Below, one piece after another: positions 10,179 through 21,606 of a DNA stretch of 64,000 nt. Within the stretch, counting starts at the first letter, position 1; every line of letters begins with the position of its first letter. Made by a program: the position numbers and the translations under genes. The stretch is from the NCBI RefSeq assembly GCF_025486335.1, contig NZ_JAOOPZ010000001.1:186001-250000 (forward strand). The letters run 5' to 3'. The notes beneath the pieces were generated by a model. The model had not been told where the DNA came from, did not search any database, and saw nothing but the letters and a program-made list of their open reading frames with translations. Origin of the DNA: Mycoplasma zalophi. GTDB taxonomy: Bacteria > Bacillota_I > Bacilli_A > Mycoplasmatales > Metamycoplasmataceae.

Positions 10179-12377
10179 ATGAAAAAAACTACAAAAATAA
10201 TTTTATTAAGTATTTCAATTCCAACAGTAACTGTAGCTACTTCCGTAGCTGTATACTATGGAGTGGTTAATAATTCTCAAACAAATGATAAAAATATATT
10301 AAAACCACTACCTTCAGATAAAAGTAATTCAAATAATAATTCAAAACAAAACATAGATAATAGTTCTGAAAAAACTAACACTGAAACTTCAAAAGAAAAA
10401 AATAATAATTCAGATAAAACAACAAATAAAACAAATGGTACAGAAAAAGAATCTGATATAACTAAAGATTCTGAAAATAATGAAGATTATTCAAATAATA
10501 CAAGCGCTGATGAAAATTCAAGTGAAGTAAATAGTAAAGAAACAACAAGTGAATCAGATAAAAATACTAAACCATCAGAAACAGAAGATTCAAATAATAC
10601 ATCAACCGAAAATGAAACTTCAAAAGATGGTGAAAAAGATTCTGATTCAAATACAAATCTAGAAAACAACGAAGAAACTTCAGAAAATAAAAATGATATA
10701 GAAACAGATACAGAATCAAACACAGATTCTGAAAATAAAGATAGTGGAGATTCATTAGAAACCACAGATCCTGGAAACAGTAGCGACTCTTCATCAGAAG
10801 AAGCAGATTCAACTAATGAAAAAGAAAGTGATTCAGACACACCTGTAGATATTGAAAATAATGATAATTCTTCAAATGGCGTAGGTAATACAGAAAAAGG
10901 CACAGAAACAAACACAGATAATGAAGATAATAAAAATTCATCAGAACTAGGAGAATCAAATAATCAAGATGATAATTCTGATTCAACAACTGACAGTGAA
11001 AACACCAGTGATTCTTCAAGTGATAGCACTGATAGTGAATCATCAAATGAAACAGATGCTACAGAAAAAGAATATGATACAACTACAGATTCTGGAAGTA
11101 ATAATGATTCATTAGAAACTGAAAATAAAGACACAGAAGATGATGAAGAATCAAAACTAGAAAATAATGTAGCGCCTTATTCTGCACATGAAAGAAGTGC
11201 AGTTAATTCATTAGGTGAAGATGAAACAATTTTTGTTAGACCTCCTTTTGCTGCAAAATTTTTATTAAAAGCAAATAATAAAGATATAACAGTTATTTTT
11301 GATCATTTAGATTCACCGGGGCAGAGAAAAGCAAGTAAAGGGAAAGAAAAATATGAATTTAAGCCATCAAAAGACGAAGCAAAAGCAGTGTTTCCTGATA
11401 AAGCTAAAAATATAAAAATTTCAAATCAAGGAGCACAAGAATTTAGTGAGTTTTTAGCTATTGAAGATTTACTTAAATATTACAAAGGAGAGTTTAAAAG
11501 TTCTTTAACAATATTTGGAGGGGATACAAACATTCATAAAGAAAACTTTTCAATGGGAGATGTTTTTTCAGATAATGTAGGTAGTACATTAGATAGAAAT
11601 TTAGAAATTTTTGAAAAAAATGAAAAGGAAAAAATCTGAAATGAAAAATATTTAACAAGTCTAGGTAATAAAGGCGATAACTATTCAGAACAATATGACA
11701 AAATGTTTTTCATAAATGATGATGAAGCTAATTTTGGTGTTGAAGTAATAAAAAATCAAGATGCTAAACAATTTAAAATAGATACCTATAAAACTTTTGA
11801 ATATTTTATATCAAAAGAAATATTAAAGAGATTAGAAGGTTATAAAGATGATTATAAAATGGGTGACTCAGGAATAATTAAGTATGGAATTAGTGATCAC
11901 GCCCCTATATTTACTGATGTAAATTTAAAAAATGTAACAAAAATAAACACAATAAAAGTTGATAAAAAAGTAGATAATGATTTTGAAGGTTATAGAAAAA
12001 AAGATAACACAATAAGAATAGCACACTGAAACATTTTAAATTTCCATGGTGGGGAAATGAAAAGTACTGCAATTGCTCACATAATTTATAAATCGGGTTT
12101 TGATATCATTGGATTAACAGAAATAGATCATAATGAAGGAAGTCACGTCCAAGAGATTGTTGATAAATTAAATGAATTGGTAGGATCTCAAAGATTTAAG
12201 TGTGTAATTCAAAATGCAAAAGACACAGAAGTTCCTGAATTTTTAGTTGAATCTAAACGTTTTGGTGACAAGCAAGAAGAAGAAGTTGCAATAATTTATG
12301 ATTCAGAAAACTTTAAATATAAAAACTCAAAAACATTTGCTAAAAAAATAAGATTTTTTGCTTCTGACAAAAAATAA
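10179..12377 (+). CDS. Membrane-anchored MnuA-type nuclease with swapped halves and acidic stalk (copy 2)
   Basis: The protein has 732 residues. An N-terminal membrane helix (about 6-28) is followed by roughly 290 residues of Ser/Asp/Glu/Asn/Thr-rich low complexity (about 40-328), probably an extended stalk. Then comes the same reversed EEP arrangement as in copy 1: FVRPPFAAKF, FDHLDSP, GDTN (D449, N451), SDHAP (S572-H574), a linker, then IRIAHWNILN (W617), GLTEI (E648) and VAIIYDSENF. Copies 1 and 2 are nearly identical over many stretches, including the joining linker, so the permuted form arose first and was then duplicated. The start follows AGGTGA. A strong terminator follows. Confidence 0.8.
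10290..11165 (+). repeat. Low-complexity stalk-coding region (Ser/Asp/Glu/Asn/Thr)
   Basis: Imperfect repeats of GATTCA, GAAAAT and ACAGAT-type codons encode an acidic Ser/Asp/Asn/Thr/Glu tract inside nuclease copy 2. Copy 1 has only about 30 residues at the same place, so the tract was expanded or inserted in copy 2 alone. Open frames on the opposite strand here are by-products of this composition. Confidence 0.75.
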
Positions 12378-12383
12378 AAAACA

Positions 12384-12412
12384 AAAAGCAACATTTCAAA
12401 TGTTGCTTTTAT
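12384..12412 (+). terminator. Terminator after nuclease copy 2
   Basis: AAAAGCAACAT pairs with ATGTTGCTTTT across a five-base loop. Confidence 0.9.
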
Positions 12413-12435
12413 TAATTTTTGTGTTGTTTTTGTTT

Positions 12436-12463
12436 TAAAAAAAAACACCGACAAAACGGTGTT
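12436..12463 (-). terminator. Terminator of the helicase operon
   Basis: The stem AACACCG/CGGTGTT is followed on the minus strand by a run of T. It ends the leftward operon that contains the membrane protein and helicase. Confidence 0.85.
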
Positions 12464-12473
12464 TATAAATTGT

Positions 12474-13232
12474 TTATATTTCTATTGTCGAAGTTACAAT
12501 ATCTGAAAAAGTTTGTGTATAAACAGAAATTGCTCTATTGTATTGTAATTTTCAAAATTTATATTTAAATGTAATTGTGTTATTTTCTTTTTTAATATCA
12601 TCTACAATATATAAAACATATTCTTTGTTAATTGTTGTTGTAACAAAATGAGAAAATAGGTTAGTTTTTTCGATTGGATTTGTGGAGTTATTTATATTTG
12701 TAATTCATTCATCCACATTAATATTATTGTTTTTGTTTATTTTGAAATTAGTTTTTATTTTTGATGCTTGATCACTTGTTATTGTTTCTAAGGTAGCTTT
12801 TTTAAAACCTGAAATTATTTTTTGAAAAACAATTACATTTTGTGTAGTTTTATGTCTTAATTCAACAATAAAATTCAGTGTATTATCAGATTTATTGATG
12901 ATAAAATTAAACATTTTAATTATATAGTCTGACAGATTATCACTTAAAGTAACATTTGTATATTTTTTTAAAATATTAGAATTTAGAGAATGTTCTTTTT
13001 GAAACTGACTTGCAAAATCATTTACAGAAATTTCACTTATATTGTCTTTTGCAACAATTTTTACAAATTCATTAATTTTATTTTCATCAAAAATTTGTTT
13101 ATCTAAATCATATGCTTGCAGATATTTATCTTTTTTTACCATTCCAAAAGTTACTCCAACTATTGTTGAAATAGCAACAACACCCGACATAAATCAAATT
13201 AAATTTTTTCATCTATTACTTATTCTTTTCAT
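12474..13232 (-). CDS. Membrane-anchored protein of unknown function, helicase operon
   Basis: The protein has 252 residues, starting MKRISNRWKNLIW; the ATG overlaps the helicase stop (TAATG). Residues about 10-32 form one membrane helix (MSGVVAISTIVGVTFGMV), leaving a soluble part of about 215 residues rich in Lys, Asn, Ile and Thr, without recognisable catalytic motifs. It ends in strand-like TTTINKEYVLYIVDD. No family is recognised. The tight overlap argues for a function linked to the helicase, for example tethering it to the membrane, but this is inference. Confidence 0.75.
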
Positions 13233-16200
13233 TAATTTTCACCTTTTTCAAATTCATCATCTATATCTGTATAATCTTCTGAATTTTGGTCATAATTTGA
13301 TGTATTTTGTTCAGAATTTACTATTAAATAATCTAATTCTTCATTGTTAAAAATATTATTTTCTAAAAAATCATCTATTATTTCTTCTTTATCATCATCT
13401 GTATTTGTGGGTACTTGAGAATCCATATAACCTGTAGAAATAGCTTCTTCATTTATATTATGAGCAAAATTTTGAATTTCATTTTCCTCAAATTCATCAT
13501 GTATTTCTTCATCATCTTCATTTAATTGTGCTGTAAACATATTTTTGCCATCGCTTAAATTAAGTTCTGCAGAGTTGTTATTATTGTCATCACCTCTTGC
13601 TTGGAATAATGTTTCATAATCATTATCAATATTATTTAATTCTTGAGTGACTTCTGAGTATTTTTCTAATAATTTTTTATTTTGAAAGTCATTTAAATTA
13701 TTATTAGAATCCTCAATTAAACCCTGTAATTCCAGTAATGAAGTATCAAAGTCACCAATTTGTGTGTTTTGTGTGTATTTTTGTGTATTTTCATTATTTA
13801 ATTCAAAAAAATCTTCACTTTTGTTGTCATCATTTTCTTTATTGTTTTGTTGAATGAAATCTTCGCTTTGAAAAATATTTGTAAATTCTTCTTGGTTATT
13901 TAATTCATTTAAAGAATTTGTATTTTGAATTTCATTATTTTTATCTATAGAATTACTTGTAAATATAGTATCTCAATCCTCGTTTATTGTTTGAATTTTA
14001 TTTGTTTGATTCATTTCTTCTGTTTTAATACTTTCATCTCACACAAACTCATCTAATTCATTATCAGAATTTGTTATTTTATTGTGCAACATTGTAATTT
14101 CTTTTGTTAACTCTTCAGAAACAACCTCGATATTATTTTTAGACACAATATCTTTAATATTATTAATTATATTTTTTTTGTTTATTTTTCACTCTAGTTC
14201 TTCAATAACTATTATTGGATAATTTTTATTTATTAAAAACAAAATATTGTCTTTAAATTGTAAATATAATTTTCTATTACCGGCATAACTATAATCATCT
14301 ACCATAATAGCTAAAAGCAGTTTTTGGGTTTCTTTATTAATTATCGCTATATTAATTGATTTGGTTCCAATTACATAATCTTTTTGGATTTCTAACAGCG
14401 AATCTTTTTTTATTATTTTTTCTTCTAATGTTTCTTGAATTTCATTTATAAAAAAAGGAGAAATATCAAAGCTTATTGTTTCTGTTCAACTTTCTTTTTT
14501 GGAATTTTTTATGTAATTTTTCTTACTATTTTCATTTAGTTCTAAAAATTTTAACCATTCTTTTAAAATTTTCATATCATCAGTTGAAGTTTCTGAAATT
14601 CTTATATCATCTGAATTTAATGACTTTACAACAATCATTTTTTCTTTTGCTCTAGAAATTGCAACGTTTAAAGCATTTTTTCCACCTGGTCTTGCTACAT
14701 ATGTTGAACTTAGTGATGTGTTTTTATCATAGACCACATTAATAACAACTAAATCTGCTTCATTTCCTTGGACATTTTCAATGTTTTTAATTGAAAGATT
14801 ACCATTAGAAATTGCTTCTTCTAATTCAGGATATTTAGATAAAATTTGATTTTCGATGTAAATTTCTTGTTTAGAGTTAAAAACAAGAAAAATGATGCTT
14901 TTATATTTATGTATTTTTTTGTTAATTATTTCAAGTGCTGTGTCTGCTTCTTTTTCATTTACAGAATTATTTCATGTACCATCTACTTGAATTACTTCAA
15001 TTGAAGATTCAGATAATTTACTTTGATAATCATCTATAACATCTAATTTAGAATCATAAAAATTTTTAGAACTAAAAGTCATTAATGATGCCTTTTTAGA
15101 ACGATAATTTTTATCTAAAAGAACATTATAAACCCCTCTTGCTTGCGCATAATCTAAAACAGATTGAATATTTTTAAAATCTTCATCCTCTTCTACTGCA
15201 AAGGAAGTACTAAATCATTTTGTTGGTTGCATTTGTTTATCATCACCAGCAAGAATTTTTCGTTTTGCTAAATATAAAATAGGAATTGCTTTTTCTAGGA
15301 AAATTTGTGAAGATTCATCTAAAATTGCGTAATCAAATTCTTCCTTACCCCACATACTTAAATCAGTATCTGGTGTTGTAATGATGATTGAAAATAATTT
15401 TTTAATCATTTCTTTATGTTCATGAAAAAATTTGTATGGACTTTTTCCCGCAGAACGCACTGACAAAGCAAATTCTCTATATTGTCTTTTTTCTTGTTCG
15501 TTGAAGTTATCAATTTTTTCTTTAGTTTTTTGAATAAGCATTTTAGCCAATTTTTTAGGGTCATTTAATTCTACCGTTTTATTTTTTAAAGAATTTTTAA
15601 AAAAAGATTCAACTAATTGTAAATTTTCAAAACTTACTGTTCCAATATATTTTATTGCATTATCTATATCTACACGAAGTAAATCTAAATTATTAGCAAT
15701 GATTTGAGCACTTTCTTTAATGTTTTTTGGAAATCCATTAGTCATTTTCATAAATGCGCTTGGTTTTTTTCCTTTATTATTTTTATACAATGTTGAAGCA
15801 ATTGACATATAGTCAGTTTCATATGTATTTAGATTGTAATTTATATATTTGTCTAATTTATTTAAATTTTCTAAAAGTTCAGAATTTATATTTACTTGCG
15901 ACATTGTTGAATAAGCATTTAAAACATTTTGATATTCTGGCATAGATTTAATTTCTGTAGCTCTTTCAACAATTTCCTTGTCTTCATTTGACATTATTTT
16001 AAAATAACTTTCCCCATCAACGCTATTAAAATTTTCAATTTTGGATACAAAATCTTGCAGTGGTTTATAAAATGCTTCTAATTTCATATTTCTATCTTGC
16101 AGAATGAAAATTCCAAAAATAGAAATATCTTTTAATCTACTTTTAATTACCTCAAGCGCAGCTCTTTTTTGTGACACTATAATAGCAGAAAGATCTCGAG

Positions 16201-17263
16201 CAAGTATATTTACTATTAAGTTTGTTATTGTTTGGCTTTTTCCTGTACCAGGAGGGCCTCAAATAATGGTATCGTGATATAAAGCACTAGTGGTTGCATA
16301 ATCTTGGGAAAAATTGGTTTGTTGTATTTTATACAAACCAAAATTTTTAAGAAAAATAACATCTTCAATTTTTTTCTTGTAATTATTTTTATTGTAATCT
16401 GTTGCAAAAATTTCTTCTACTTCATCATTTTCTATGATTTTTTTCATTTGGTTTCATAAGTATCCACTTGACACTTCAAATAATCCTAAAGTTAACCCTG
16501 AATAAATTGATATTGTTGTATTATTATTTATCTCTTTTGCGTTTGGAATTTTTGTATTTATACTTGGGGGTATTTGATAAAATTTATTTCATTGATTGTA
16601 GAAGTAGTTATATATTTCTTCTATAGTTTTTTGTGAAAAGTCAAAATTAGACGTGTCAAATGAATATCCATGTGATTGTAAAAAAGCAACCAATTTTGTA
16701 TTAACTTTAACATCACTTGAACTTTTTATAAAAACAAGCGAATTTTCAATTTCGATACGAACTTCTTTAAAAAATAAAGGTGCAAAAACATCTTTTTTAT
16801 CAGTTGCAACATTTATAAAGAAAAACCCAAGGTGCAATGGTCAAATATTTTTTTCAATAATTGAATTATCTGATTTTGACTTAATTTTTTTTCATTTAAT
16901 AACTGAGCGCTGGAAACGACTTTCTAAAAATAAAGTTATTTTGTGTTTTTCTTTTTCAAAGTCAATATCTAATCTGTTTTGAACTTCAATTGGTAAATTG
17001 ATTGAATACTCATCATAATATTGAATAATTTCTTCTTTTGTTCTTGCTTGTTGAATTTTCTTGATTAATTTTTTTTGTCCATATTCACCAAATTCAACCG
17101 AAAATGTGTGCTGTTTACACAATTTATCAAATGTATCATAATCAGACATTTTAAAAACATCAAAATATTTTTCATTATCGATACTAAAATTTAATGTGCT
17201 ATCAGTATTATTTATATCTAAAAGATTAGTTAATAAAAAATCATAGCTACGGTTTCTTTGCAT
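13232..17263 (-). CDS. SF1 DNA2/NAM7-like helicase with degenerate nuclease-like domain and acidic tail
   Basis: The protein has 1343 residues. SF1 motifs in order: WGPPGTGKSQT (Walker A, about 336), DYAILDESSQ (II), LAGDDKQMQPTKW (III), NYRSK (IV), VQGNEADLVVINVVYD (V), NVAISRAKEKMIVV (VI). The span from motif I to II carries an inserted helical region of about 300 residues. Around 935-1030, INIAIINKETQKLLLAIMVDD aligns by eye with the Vsr/MTES_1575-type nuclease domain that ends many such helicases, but its IEcDG acids are not kept. The last 300 residues are Asp/Glu/Asn-rich. The ATG at 17263 is chosen because GGAG lies eight bases upstream. Role probably DNA repair or defence; substrate unknown. 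Confidence 0.82.
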
Positions 17264-17341
17264 ATAAATCTCCAAAATTTTAATAATTTAAATTATTAAT
17301 AATTTAATTATATTATAACTTTAAAATCAAACCTTAAAACA

Positions 17342-17370
17342 ACAAATAAAAAACCGGAAATTAATTCCGA
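17342..17370 (-). terminator. Terminator overlapping the end of the EIIB-like gene
   Basis: On the minus strand CGGAATTAATTTCCG is followed by a run of six T. The stem overlaps the last codons of the gene at 17361-17732. Confidence 0.75.
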
Positions 17371-17732
17371 TTTTGAATTTTGTCATTTATTATTTTTTGT
17401 AAATATTGAGCATTGTTTCCGGTTATTAATGATATTGTATCTGTTTTAAATAATATTCCTTCAATGGAATTTAAAGATTTTATTTTATCAATTTGAATAT
17501 TTTTTCTACTTTTAAGTTCAATTTTGAGTATTTTATGAGTAGAAGAAACACTATTTATGTTTTCTATACCATTTAAATAATTTATTAATTCATCAATAGG
17601 AAATTTGACTTTATTTTCTACTGAAAGTTGAGAATTTACTTGTTTTTGTCTATAAGATTTTCAAAATAATTTAATAGTTCCTAAAGTACACACAATTGAT
17701 AAAATGTATAGAAATTTATGTAATTTTTGCAA
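17361..17732 (-). CDS. PTS EIIB-like domain with membrane anchor, phosphorylation Cys missing
   Basis: The protein has 123 residues. The start is taken as TTG at 17732 because GGAGG lies six bases before it and no ATG fits. Residues about 6-24 form a membrane helix. The rest resembles the glucose-type EIIB fold: INYLNGIENINSVSSTHKIL, then IEGILF, then ISLITGNNAQYLQKII. In real EIIB proteins the phosphorylated Cys sits in the CxTRLR loop; here that loop reads SSTHKILK, without Cys. It is therefore unlikely to relay phosphate in sugar uptake. A binding or regulatory role is possible. Single-gene transcript. Confidence 0.6.
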
Positions 17733-17919
17733 AGCTCCTCCAATAACATTATTAATATTATACAAACAGAACAAATTTTATAATGTAAAAAGAAATAGTT
17801 TTATATATACAAAATTTTAAAACAAACAAAAAATTGTGTTAAAAATCAGTATATTTGAGTATAACTTATATTTTATTTTAAAATTTTGCAAATTCGAATA
17901 AAGCCTTAAATTACTCAAT

Positions 17920-17955
17920 AAAAAAACAACCATTTTTAATGATTGTTGTTTTTAA
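17920..17955. terminator. Terminator after nitroreductase gene
   Basis: AAAAACAAC and GTTGTTTTT form a stem with T runs in both directions. On the minus strand it ends the nitroreductase transcript. The 190 bases between it and the EIIB-like gene show no other feature. Confidence 0.7.
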
Positions 17956-17962
17956 TTAAAAA

Positions 17963-18697
17963 TTATTTTTTTAATTCTAATCCTCAAATTTCTTCAATTT
18001 CTTTTGAATTCATATTATATCCTGATGCTATTTTTGCCATCGCTTCAGTATATGTTAATGGTGTTGTTGTGTTTTGTGCATATTTTGTAAAAAAGTCTTT
18101 TAATACAACATTGTATTTTGCTACTTCATCATTAATTTGTTCAATGTTATATTTTTCTTTGTAAATTCTATTTAATTTTGGCTTTGCTAAACCTTCAGAT
18201 TTTTTATGACCTATTGACAGACCAATAACTGGAAATGCTTGCCCTTTAATATCTAGAGCATCAATTATTTCATTAACTCCAACCCTTACTAAACCTAAAA
18301 AACATGTTCCTAAACCTAACTCAATAGCCATTGCCTGAGCAGTTGTTGCTTGAATAAAAGCGTCTCCCACTGCAACTGTATATGTTTCAGAATCGTGGCT
18401 GTTGTATTTATATTCTGGAAATTCCTTTAAAGCAATATTCATTCTGTTGTAATCCGCAAGAAAAACAATAAGCATTCCACAATTTTCTAATTGTTTAGCC
18501 TTTGGATGTATTTTTGATAGTCTATTTAAAACGGCTTGATCTTTTACAATAATAGCTGATGATGAATGTCAGTTTGATGATGTTGGTGCATTTGCAATTG
18601 CATCCAAAATTTGTTTTTCTTCATCTTCTGTTAATTTTTTATCTGGATCAAAATCCCTTACACTATATCTATGTTTTATCTTTTCACTAAATGTCAT
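17963..18697 (-). CDS. Nitroreductase family flavoprotein
   Basis: The protein has 244 residues. The N-terminal KHRYSVRDFDPDKKL is the FMN-phosphate-binding start of nitroreductases, followed by APTSSNWHS. Further on lie AIELGLGTCFLG and FPVIGLSIGHKK, the other conserved FMN-contacting segments. The family reduces nitro groups, quinones or flavins with NAD(P)H in the cytoplasm. The natural substrate here is unknown; redox balance is the usual guess. The ATG follows AGGAGATAAG. The gene stands alone between its own terminator and the divergent trpS promoter region. Confidence 0.88.
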
Positions 18698-18862
18698 TTT
18701 TTCTTATCTCCTATAATTTAAATTTTATAATTCTTTAATTAAAATTTTTAAAAAATTTTTTAAATGAAATCAATAAAATAGGTTATTTTTTCAGTTTCTA
18801 TTTACTATGTAAATAATTTATAATATAATAAAGAAATACAAATCAAAATTGAGGTTTATATT

Positions 18863-19852
18863 ATGAAGAGATTATTAAGTGGAATAAAACCTACTGGGGA
18901 ATTAACGCTAGGAAATTACCTGGGAGCATTAAGAAATTTTATTAATTTACAAAATAATTTTGATGCATATTATTTTGTGGCAGATTTACACGCTTTAACC
19001 ACAAATGATAACAATCCAGAAGAATTAAAAAGAAGAAGAAAAGAAGCTGTTGCATTGTATTTAGCGTGTGGGTTAGATCCTTCAAAATGTACAATTTTTT
19101 ACCAATCACAAGTCTATGAACATGGAATGATGCAGTGACTTCTTACTTGTGAAACAACACTTGGTGAATTGAATAGAATGACACAATTTAAAGATAAGAG
19201 TCAAAAATCCCTAAAACAAGGAAATGGAACTGAAAGTATACCCACAGGATTGTTGATGTATCCTACATTAATGGCAGGAGATATCTTATTGTATGGCGCT
19301 GAATATGTGCCTGTTGGAGAAGATCAAACACAACATGTTGAATTAACAAGAACAATAGCAAGAAGAGTAAACAACAAATATAAAACAAGTTTAGTATTGC
19401 CAGAAGCTTATATACCAGAAGCAGGAGCTAGAATAAAAGACTTACAGGATCCCACATCTAAAATGTCTAAAAGTGATAAAACTTCAAAAGGTACAATTTA
19501 TCTTTTAGAAGATCCAAACTTAGCATACAATAAAATTTTAAAAGCAGTTACAGATTCAGAAAATAAAGTATATATATCAAATGAAAAACCTGGGGTAACA
19601 AATTTATTAAATATTTACGCAGGACTAAAAAATATAACTATTAAGCAAGCGGAAGAGCATTTTAAAGATAAAAATTACAAAGTTTTTAAAGAAGAAGTTG
19701 CTACTGAAGTTAAAAATCTTTTAGTCGATATTCAATCTAAATTTAAAGCATCACTTGATGAAGTGGAAAAAGTAACAGAAGAAGGAGCAAAAAAAGCCCA
19801 ACTTATAGCAAAACCATTATTAAATGATTTACTTAAAAAAATGGGTTTTTAA
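18863..19852 (+). CDS. trpS: Tryptophanyl-tRNA synthetase
   Basis: The protein has 329 residues, normal length for bacterial TrpRS. Class I motifs: GNYLG (HIGH equivalent, about residue 18) and KMSKS (in DPTSKMSKSD, about 195). It charges tRNA-Trp, including the UGA-decoding species implied by the reading frames here. A promoter (TATAATATAATAA, about 18817) and a GAGG ribosome site precede the ATG. The thrS gene starts eight bases after the stop, so the two synthetases are co-transcribed. The protein contains UGA-encoded Trp itself, so it depends on the tRNA it charges. Confidence 0.96.
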
Positions 19853-19860
19853 AATAAATT

Positions 19861-21606
19861 ATGAACAATGATTATAAAACAAAACTAAATCACACAACAA
19901 GCCATTTACTTGCTGCAGCGGTATTAAAACTTTATCCTGATACTAAACTAGGAATTGGTCCAGCAATAGAAGATGGGTTTTATTATGATTTTGAATTTTC
20001 TCAACCACTTTTAGAAGAAAATTTAAAAGATATTGAAAAAGAAATGAAAAAACTTGCAAAAGGAAATTGAAAAATGGTGCAAGTTTCTGAAAAAGATTAT
20101 GATTTAAATTCTCAACCATATAAAAAAATTCTTTATGATGAATTTAAAACCCAAAACAAAGAAGTAACATTTTATAGCTTGCAAAACCCAGATAATGGTC
20201 AAGTTTTATTTACAGATTTATGCGCAGGAAATCACGTAGATAATGTAAAGGAAATTAAACATTTTAAAATATTATCATTAGCAGGTGCTTACTGAAAAGG
20301 TGATAGTAAAAATAAAATGTTAACCAGAATTTATGGTACGAGTTGACAAACAAAAGAAGAATTGGATAATTATTTACAAATTTTAGTAGAAAGAAAAGAA
20401 AGAGATCACCGTAAAATTGGAAAAGAATTAAATATTTTTACTTTTAACCAATTAACAGGACAAGGTTTTCCAATTTGATTAGAAGACGGGATGAAAATTC
20501 ACAATTCTATTCGTGATTATGTAACTAAGTTAGATAAATTATATGGATTTAAAGAAGTTTTAACTCCTCATTTTGGTGAAAAGAAACTATATGAAATTTC
20601 AGGACACTGAGCTCATTATCAAGACACCATGTTTAAACCAATTGAAATGGATAATGAACAATTAATTGGACGTCCAATGACATGTCCACACCATATTATG
20701 TTATTTAATATGACAAGACGTTCATATCGTGACTTACCAATTCGCTATAGTGAACAATCAAGATTATATAGATATGAAAGATCAGGAGCTTTAACAGGGT
20801 TAGAAAGGGTTAGATCAATGGATCTTACTGAAGGGCATGTTTTTGTAAGACCAGATCAAATCAAAGATGAATTTAAACATTTATACAAAATGATATTAGA
20901 AGCATTGAATGATTTTAATATTGAAATAGATCATATTTCACTTTCACTTCGCGATCCAAAAAATACAGAAAAATTCTTTGATAATGATGAAATGTGAAAT
21001 AAAGCTGAAAATGATTTAAGAGATTTATTACAAGACTTAAAAGTTGAGTACAAAGAATTTATTGGTGAAGCAGCATTTTATGGTCCTAAGATTGACATTC
21101 AAATTAAAACAAGTATTGGTAGAATCATTACAATGTCAACACTTCAATTAGACTTTTTATTACCTACAAAATTTGATATGAAATTTGTAGATCAAAATGA
21201 ACAATTAGTTACCCCTGTTTTAATTCATCGTGGATTAATTGGTACATATGAAAGATTTGTTGCAATTTTGCTTGAACAAACAAAAGGAGCGCTTCCATTT
21301 TGATTATCACCAAAACAATTGGTTATTGTTCCAATTTCAGATAAACACTATGAATATTCACAAGAATTGTACTCATTTTTCTTAAAAAATGATATTAATG
21401 TTGAATTTGATTCAAGAAATGAAAGAATGAACAAAAAAATTAGAGAAGCTCAAATTCAAAAAGCAAAATATGTCGCAATCATTGGAGATAAAGAAACAGA
21501 AGAACAAACAATAAGTTTAAGAGCTTATGGCCAAGATAATACTGAAGTATTTACAAAAGAAGAATTATTAAATAAATTTATAGCATTAAAAAGAGAATTA
21601 AAATAA
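19861..21606 (+). CDS. thrS: Threonyl-tRNA synthetase, lacking the N-terminal TGS domain
   Basis: The protein has 581 residues, against about 640 in E. coli. It starts directly at the editing domain: HTTSH is the HxxxH pair and DLCAGNH the DxCxxxH set, so editing of seryl-tRNA should be intact. The catalytic core has TCPHHIMLF (zinc Cys), EGHVFVR and LIHRGLIG (zinc His residues), and the C-terminal anticodon-binding domain follows ([10 protein letters not shown] onward). Only the TGS/N1 domain is missing, as in several mycoplasmas. The ATG has no clear Shine-Dalgarno and follows trpS by eight bases. The next gene's ATG overlaps the stop. Confidence 0.95.

Noticed and set aside
10487-11046. 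Several long open frames on the minus strand opposite the nuclease stalk
   Set aside because: They are antisense readings of the acidic Ser/Asp repeat tract, have no ribosome sites and have biased Leu/Ser/Phe composition.
13042-13350. Plus-strand open frame across the helicase/membrane-protein junction
   Set aside because: Shadow of two well-supported overlapping minus-strand genes; no motif or ribosome site.
17264-17275. Earlier TTG start for the SF1 helicase
   Set aside because: The TTG overlaps the GGAG ribosome site that is correctly spaced for the ATG at 17263.
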